Positions 59,440-64,000 of a stretch of 64,000 bases of DNA are shown here, in pieces. The stretch covers positions 684,736 to 748,735 of the forward strand of contig NZ_VHIQ01000001.1 of the NCBI RefSeq assembly GCF_006494535.1, written 5' to 3'. Under the pieces are notes generated by a model that saw nothing but the letters and a program-made list of their open reading frames with translations, had not been told where the DNA came from and ran no database searches. The stretch's first letter is position 1. Each line of letters begins with the position of its first letter. This DNA comes from Paucihalobacter ruber. GTDB taxonomy: Bacteria; Bacteroidota; Bacteroidia; Flavobacteriales; Flavobacteriaceae. Position numbers and translations under genes: made by a program.

Positions 59440-60006
59440 TTATTTAATGGCTTTGGCAACTTCCTCTAAAGCGTTATACCAGTCTTCGCCGAATTTTCTA
59501 ATAAGCGCCTCTTTTACAAATTTATAAACCGGGACCTGTAATTCTGCGCCTAAAGTACAGGCCGGATCGCAAATTTCCCAGCGGTTGTAATTAACGGCGG
59601 CAAACTCGGTGTATTCTTTTACCCTTAATGGATAGAGATGGCAAGACACGGGTTTTTTCCAATCTATAACACCTTTGTTTTGGGCTTCTTCAATACCACA
59701 AAGTGCTATACCTTGCTTGTTAAAGGTAACATAAGCACATTCGTTGCCGTCAACCAGAGGTGTTTCGTGCTCATCAAAGGCATTGGTAATGTGAGTGCCT
59801 TGTTCTTCAATAGCCTTAATACCTTCAGGTCTTAAAAATGGTTTTATTTTGGGATAAATTTCTTTTAAAATTTGGGTTTCTTGCGCCTCTAATGGAGCGC
59901 CGGCATCACCCTTAACGCAGCAAGCACCTTTACAGGCCGAGAGATTACAAACAAAATCGTTGCTTAAAATTTCTTCTGAAACTATGGTTTTTCCTAACTG
60001 AAACAT
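59440..60006 (-). CDS. DUF3109 family cysteine-rich protein
   Basis: A 188-residue cytoplasmic protein of the DUF3109 (YkgJ-like) type, probably binding an iron-sulfur or zinc centre. Conserved cysteines are in F-V-C-N-L-S-A-C-K-G-A-C-C, N-E-C-A-Y, A-L-C-G-I, S-C-H-L-Y-P-L-R and I-C-D-P-A-C. The length fits the family. It is a single minus-strand gene upstream of the HTCS gene. Its biochemical role is unknown. Confidence 0.85.
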   Translation of the reverse strand: MFQLGKTIVSEEILSNDFVCNLSACKGACCVKGDAGAPLEAQETQILKEIYPKIKPFLRPEGIKAIEEQGTHITNAFDEHETPLVDGNECAYVTFNKQGIALCGIEEAQNKGVIDWKKPVSCHLYPLRVKEYTEFAAVNYNRWEICDPACTLGAELQVPVYKFVKEALIRKFGEDWYNALEEVAKAIK

Positions 60007-60107
60007 ACCGCAAAGTTAAGATAAACCGCATTAAAATTTAACCTGCATTTAATGATAAAAGTCTGAATTAATTAACGACCTTTGCCGAAATTTTAGCAAG
60101 GTATTTT

Positions 60108-60686
60108 ATGCAACTTAACTTTAAAGAAATATTTACTGCATTTATGGTGTTATTTGCTGTAATTGATATTGTTGGGAACATTCCCATCATCATCGACTTG
60201 CGCAAAAAAGTAGGACACATTCAAAGCGAAAAAGCATCGATTATTGCCGGTCTTATCCTAATTTTATTTCTGTTTGTAGGAGATTCTATTTTAAAATTGA
60301 TTGGTATAGACGTCAACTCTTTTGCCGTTGCGGGTTCGTTTATTATCTTTTTTATTGCTTTAGAAATGATTTTGGGTATTACGCTTTATAAAGATGAAGG
60401 CAACAATGCTCTCACTGCTTCCATATTCCCACTGGCGTTTCCGCTGATAGCCGGACCCGGAAGTTTAACTACCTTATTGTCGCTTAAAGCCGAATTTGAA
60501 ACACAAAACATTATTGTAGCTTTAATTGTGAATGTTATAGTAATATATATTGTGTTAAAAACCTCTTCAAAAATTGAAAGAGTATTAGGTGCCAACGGCA
60601 TTAATATTGTAAGAAAAATATTTGGTGTAATTTTGTTAGCCATTGCGGTAAAATTATTTACCACCAACATTAAATTATTATTCTAA
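60108..60686 (+). CDS. MarC family integral membrane protein
   Basis: A 192-residue protein with six membrane helices and the MarC/UPF0056 pattern: F-A-V-I-D-I-V-G-N-I-P-I at helix 1 and P-L-A-F-P-L-I-A-G-P-G-S-L-T-T-L in the middle. Despite the name (multiple antibiotic resistance), family members have no proven role in resistance. It starts a three-gene chain with overlapping codons (TAATG to the next gene). Confidence 0.9.
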   Translation: MQLNFKEIFTAFMVLFAVIDIVGNIPIIIDLRKKVGHIQSEKASIIAGLILILFLFVGDSILKLIGIDVNSFAVAGSFIIFFIALEMILGITLYKDEGNNALTASIFPLAFPLIAGPGSLTTLLSLKAEFETQNIIVALIVNVIVIYIVLKTSSKIERVLGANGINIVRKIFGVILLAIAVKLFTTNIKLLF

Positions 60687-60889
60687 TGAAGTTATTTACT
60701 ATTATTTTTTCCATTATTACTATTGGTCTCGTTGCTTTTAATCTTTCTAAAATAAATTACAGTGCACCTTTTGAAGGCGATAGTATGACCGCTCTTATCG
60801 TGAGTTTTCTAAGTTTATGCGCTCTTTTACTTGTATGGATTTTATATACTTCTCAGCAAATAGCAAACAAAGCCAAGTTTAAAAAATGA
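60686..60889 (+). CDS. Small two-helix membrane protein
   Basis: A 67-residue protein with helices at about 2-18 and 34-55 and a basic C-terminus (A-N-K-A-K-F-K-K). The start codon overlaps the MarC stop by 1 bp, and the stop overlaps the next start by 4 bp, so it is translated as part of the chain. No named family is recognised. Confidence 0.7.
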   Translation: MKLFTIIFSIITIGLVAFNLSKINYSAPFEGDSMTALIVSFLSLCALLLVWILYTSQQIANKAKFKK

Positions 60890-61491
60890 CATTTGATGTT
60901 TTAATTATTGGTGGTGGTGCTGCGGGCATGTCCTGCGCTCTTGTCTTGGGTTCAGCTGTTAATAAATCTTATGCTACTGATAAGCAAATTGGCATTGTGC
61001 TGCATCAAAAAACGTCGCATTTGCAAACCGCCTTGTTCAATAATGTTTTAGGTTTAACTCCGGGCACTACCGGGGCAGACATTTTAAATTCAGGTGCTGC
61101 ACAATTAAAAGATTTGTACAGCCATGTTCAACAAATTGAAAACGAGAAGGTATTGGCCGTTGAACAAATTGCTTCGAATTATAAGGTTGTGACTAATAAA
61201 AACACTTATCATTCTAAGATAATAGTGATAGCCGTTGGTTATACCAATTTAATAAGTATCAAAGGACTAGAATCTTACATTGAACCACATCCACGTGCCG
61301 TTGCCGAAAAGCAACGCATTTGGCTTAAAAACACCAATCACCTCATCAACAAAGGTTTATATGTAGCAGGTACCTTAGCCGGATGGCGAAGCCAGTTTGC
61401 TATTGCCAGCGGTAGTGGTGCTCAGGTTGCAACCGATATTTTAACACTTTGGAATGATGGTAAAGATGCACAGGTGCATGATAAGATTTAG
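60886..61491 (+). CDS. Short FAD-dependent oxidoreductase, thioredoxin-reductase-like
   Basis: A 201-residue protein. It has the FAD-binding start F-D-V-L-I-I-G-G-G-A-A-G-M-S-C-A and the FAD-proximal end G-L-Y-V-A-G-T-L-A-G-W-R-S-Q-F-A-I-A-S-G-S-G. The separate NADPH domain and C-x-x-C pair of thioredoxin reductase (about 310 residues) are missing. It may need a partner reductase or use another reductant. It is the third gene of the chain, overlapping the previous stop by 4 bp (ATGA). Confidence 0.8.
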   Translation: MTFDVLIIGGGAAGMSCALVLGSAVNKSYATDKQIGIVLHQKTSHLQTALFNNVLGLTPGTTGADILNSGAAQLKDLYSHVQQIENEKVLAVEQIASNYKVVTNKNTYHSKIIVIAVGYTNLISIKGLESYIEPHPRAVAEKQRIWLKNTNHLINKGLYVAGTLAGWRSQFAIASGSGAQVATDILTLWNDGKDAQVHDKI

Positions 61492-61580
61492 CGAGTGTCT
61501 GTTCTCACAGATAGCACAGATCATCACTGATAATTATTACCTTATTTAAAATTAACGGCTAATTAATCTAAAACAACTTA

Positions 61581-63179
61581 CTAATTGCTATTCCCGCTAC
61601 TTAAGAAAATCACCTCGTTAATCATGTTATCGGTTTGACCGGTGATTTGGTAATAGGCATCATCACCATATAACTGACGTGCCATTTCGGCTTTGATCAT
61701 GTCTTTCATCTGACTGTGATACACGGCAAAATTAAACTGGGTGCGCTCTATTTGGTTGATGTAATTTTCAAAACTTTGCACCAAAGTGTCGCTTACTATA
61801 AAATGGTCTATAAAATCGCCTTCTAAAATATCATTATAGGTGAAACGGTCTTCGTCTAAGGCTTCAAAAACAAAATTGCTCACATAACCACGTCTTGAAA
61901 TATAGTTAAGCGTTTCGTTATTATAAGTATTTTGAAGCGGCACAAACACATCGGGAATAATGCCACCACCACCATACACCACCTTACCTTTGGGTGTGGT
62001 AAATTTTAGAGAATCGGGTAAATCTATAGTTTGTTGATTGCTCAATTCACCGGTGCTTAAGCGTTTATAATAGTCGTGATAATAGCTTTGGTTATCACCA
62101 TTAGTGTAAGGACGTTGAATAGATCTACCTGTTGGCGTGTAGTATCTAGATACTGTTAAACGCACTGCACTGCCATCGCCTAAGGCCATTTCGCGCTGCA
62201 CCAATCCTTTGCCGTAAGAACGCCTGCCTACAATAGTACCTTTATCGTTATCCTGCAAGGCTCCGGCAATAACCTCACTGGCCGAAGCAGAACTTTCGTT
62301 AATAATTACAAATACATCGCCTTTTTCAAAACTACCGCGTTTGGTAGCGTAAACATGATCGGTATTTCCGCTTTTATTTTTGGTGAATAAAATGAGTTTG
62401 CCTTCTTCTAAAAATTCATCAGCCATCTTTTCGGCCACACCCAAAAATCCGCCAAAATTGTCTCTTAAATCTAATGCCAACTGGGTAGCTCCCAATTTTT
62501 GAAGTCTGGACAAGGCTTCTTTAAATTCGATGTAAGTTGACTCTGCAAATCTGTTAACCTTAATATAGCCCAAGCTTGGCGTTAACATATAAGCGGCATC
62601 TATACTTTTAATGGGCACATCATCTCTTTTTAAATTGAAATCGAGAAATTCGTCGGTTTGCTTTCGGTAAACCTTTAAATTAACTCGGCTATTTTTATCA
62701 CCTTTTAATTTGGCGATAATGTCTTCGTTTTTCCATTCTCTTCCAAAAATGGTATCGTTATTTGCCATAATAATTCTGTCGCCGGGCAATATACCTGCGC
62801 GTTCGCTTGGCCCGCCTTCAATGGTTCTTATTACGGCAACCGTATCTTTGTACGTGTAAAAACTAATACCAATACCCACAAATTTTCCGCTCATATTCTC
62901 TGAGACTTGCTGTAACTGGTCTTTTGAGATGTAAGTAGAATGCGGGTCTAGATTGTCAAGAATACCATTAACCGTAACATCTACAATACTATCGGTATTA
63001 ACATCATCAACGTACTCTAAATCAATATAATCGATTAGGCGGTTGAGTTTATCTTTTTTACTGTTAGTGGTAAACAATCTGTCGGAAGTGTCGGTAAAAT
63101 TAAGTTTTCCACCAATAAACACACCGGCGGCTATGGCTAAGCCGAGTAATAAAGGAATATATTTTTTAGAGGTGTTCAT
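61581..63179 (-). CDS. S41 carboxy-terminal processing protease
   Basis: A 532-residue periplasmic protease of the CtpA/Prc type. The N-terminal membrane or signal segment (about 8-24) is followed by a PDZ domain (about 85-170, G-P-S-E-R-A-G-I-L-P-G-D-R-I). The S41 core has the catalytic Ser in I-N-E-S-S-A-S-A-S-E-V and the Lys in R-R-S-Y-G-K-G-L-V-Q. The C-terminal extension is about 150 residues. It overlaps the upstream dCMP deaminase gene by 4 bp (ATGA), so both are translated together. Confidence 0.93.
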   Translation of the reverse strand: MNTSKKYIPLLLGLAIAAGVFIGGKLNFTDTSDRLFTTNSKKDKLNRLIDYIDLEYVDDVNTDSIVDVTVNGILDNLDPHSTYISKDQLQQVSENMSGKFVGIGISFYTYKDTVAVIRTIEGGPSERAGILPGDRIIMANNDTIFGREWKNEDIIAKLKGDKNSRVNLKVYRKQTDEFLDFNLKRDDVPIKSIDAAYMLTPSLGYIKVNRFAESTYIEFKEALSRLQKLGATQLALDLRDNFGGFLGVAEKMADEFLEEGKLILFTKNKSGNTDHVYATKRGSFEKGDVFVIINESSASASEVIAGALQDNDKGTIVGRRSYGKGLVQREMALGDGSAVRLTVSRYYTPTGRSIQRPYTNGDNQSYYHDYYKRLSTGELSNQQTIDLPDSLKFTTPKGKVVYGGGGIIPDVFVPLQNTYNNETLNYISRRGYVSNFVFEALDEDRFTYNDILEGDFIDHFIVSDTLVQSFENYINQIERTQFNFAVYHSQMKDMIKAEMARQLYGDDAYYQITGQTDNMINEVIFLSSGNSN

Positions 63180-63610
63180 TCAGCTTTTAAATCTTCAATT
63201 AAAACAACTTCAACGCCGGCTTTTTCCAGAAAGTTAATACCACTGTCGTCTTTATAAGCTTCGCCATAAACCACTCTAACAATACCGGCCTGATGAATGA
63301 GCTTACTACATTCTTTACACGGCGATAGCGTGATGTAAAGCGTTGCACCTTTACAAGACTGAGTTGATGAGGCTACTTTTAGTATAGCATTAGCTTCGGC
63401 GTGTAACACATACCATTTGGTATAACCTTCGTCGTCTTCGCAATAATTTTCAAAACCGGTTGGTGTGCCATTGTAACCATCTGAAATAATCATTCGGTCT
63501 TTAACAATTAATGCACCAACCTGCTTGCGCTTGCAATGCGATAGCTTACCCCATTCCTTAGCGATTCGCAAATAAGCTTTATCGTAACGTAATTGTTTTT
63601 TTTTAGACAT
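63176..63610 (-). CDS. Deoxycytidylate (dCMP) deaminase
   Basis: A 144-residue zinc deaminase giving dUMP for thymidylate synthesis. The zinc site is H-A-E (H70, E72) and P-C-K-E-C (C98, C101). An additional Cys-rich N-terminal stretch (S-H-C-K-R-K-Q-V-G-A-L-I) fits the dCMP deaminase subgroup rather than a tRNA or cytidine deaminase. The pairing with an S41 protease gene is the usual flavobacterial order. Confidence 0.88.
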   Translation of the reverse strand: MSKKKQLRYDKAYLRIAKEWGKLSHCKRKQVGALIVKDRMIISDGYNGTPTGFENYCEDDEGYTKWYVLHAEANAILKVASSTQSCKGATLYITLSPCKECSKLIHQAGIVRVVYGEAYKDDSGINFLEKAGVEVVLIEDLKAE

Positions 63611-63720
63611 AAATTGATTGCGACACTTTCAAAATAAAGAACGAAGATAATTGTATGCTATTGTAATTACAATGCTTGGGCGTTAAACTTTTACCAAAAG
63701 TACAGTGATTTAATAATTCT

Positions 63721-64000
63721 TTATGAAAGTAAGTCGCTTTCCAGAATCATTGGTATCACCAAACCAACCACAACAGCCGATAAGACCATGATCCAATCAC
63801 GTCTTGAAAATCTAAAGATAGTTTGACAAATCCAGCCTAAAATAAGTACAACCACAACAATTATGATTTGTGCTATTTCAATACCTAAAGCAAATTCAAG
63901 TAATAATATTAACTTGTTTTCTGTATTTCCGGCAAACATTAAAAATTCTCTTGCAAAGCCCAGTCCGTGCACCAATCCAAAAAACAAGGTTGAAAAAAAT
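63721..64000 (-). CDS. HupE/UreJ family membrane protein, C-terminal part
   Basis: The frame is open to the right edge, so the N-terminus lies outside the window. The visible part has F-F-G-L-V-H-G-L-G-F-A-R, the HupE/UreJ signature (histidine in a helix), and two to three further helices, ending L-E-S-D-L-L-S. Members are thought to be metal (nickel or cobalt) permeases. Substrate and full length cannot be judged here. Confidence 0.75.
   Translation of the reverse strand, partial: FFSTLFFGLVHGLGFAREFLMFAGNTENKLILLLEFALGIEIAQIIIVVVVLILGWICQTIFRFSRRDWIMVLSAVVVGLVIPMILESDLLS

Noticed and set aside
60108-60686. MarC as an antibiotic-resistance gene
   Set aside because: The family name is historical; no resistance role is shown for it.

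Overview
The window looks like chromosomal DNA of a marine-type member of the Flavobacteriaceae (phylum Bacteroidota). The signs are AT-rich sequence, Bacteroidota-type -7 promoter boxes (TAnnTTTG) at many gene starts, few Shine-Dalgarno sites, surface lipoproteins starting C-S-S-D-D-D, a TonB receptor with a CarboxypepD_reg-like N-terminus, three proteins with type IX secretion (T9SS) C-terminal tails, and a 1,328-residue hybrid two-component system. I found no phage, transposon, CRISPR array or rRNA.

Layout. 1-2.9 kb: a PorT-like gene start and an ExbB/ExbD proton-channel operon, then tRNA-Ser(GGA). 2.9-5.2 kb: ansA, tatD and a retropepsin-like protease. 5.2-5.9 kb: a non-coding stretch with two copies of a palindrome-promoter module; the first drives a candidate small RNA, the second a 36-residue membrane peptide. 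5.9-11.9 kb: sucA/sucB, a small outer-membrane barrel and a prenyl-diphosphate synthase. 12-18.7 kb: a TetR-controlled RND efflux operon. 18.7-29.6 kb: aspS, a CLC protein lacking the gating glutamate, a cold-shock gene, tadA, a secreted M36 metalloprotease, dxs and dgt. 29.6-38 kb: a surface lipoprotein and TonB receptor behind a six-fold 11-bp repeat array, plus two PiT-family phosphate transporter genes. 38-47 kb: an OmpA lipoprotein, class I ribonucleotide reductase (nrdB, nrdA), a second candidate small RNA, and a LytTR regulator with its TPR histidine kinase.

47-59.4 kb is the most unusual block. A six-gene operon of exported proteins of unknown function and a separate T9SS-secreted repeat protein each carry the same promoter: two 18-bp direct repeats spaced exactly 21 bp apart, at the same distance from the -7 box. 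Direct repeats at 21 bp are typical of AraC-family proteins, and the gene next door is a hybrid two-component system ending in an AraC domain. I infer a self-contained sensor-regulon for secreted and surface proteins without SusC/SusD.

59.4-64 kb holds housekeeping genes: a DUF3109 protein, MarC, a minimal FAD protein, an S41 protease, a dCMP deaminase and a HupE/UreJ fragment.
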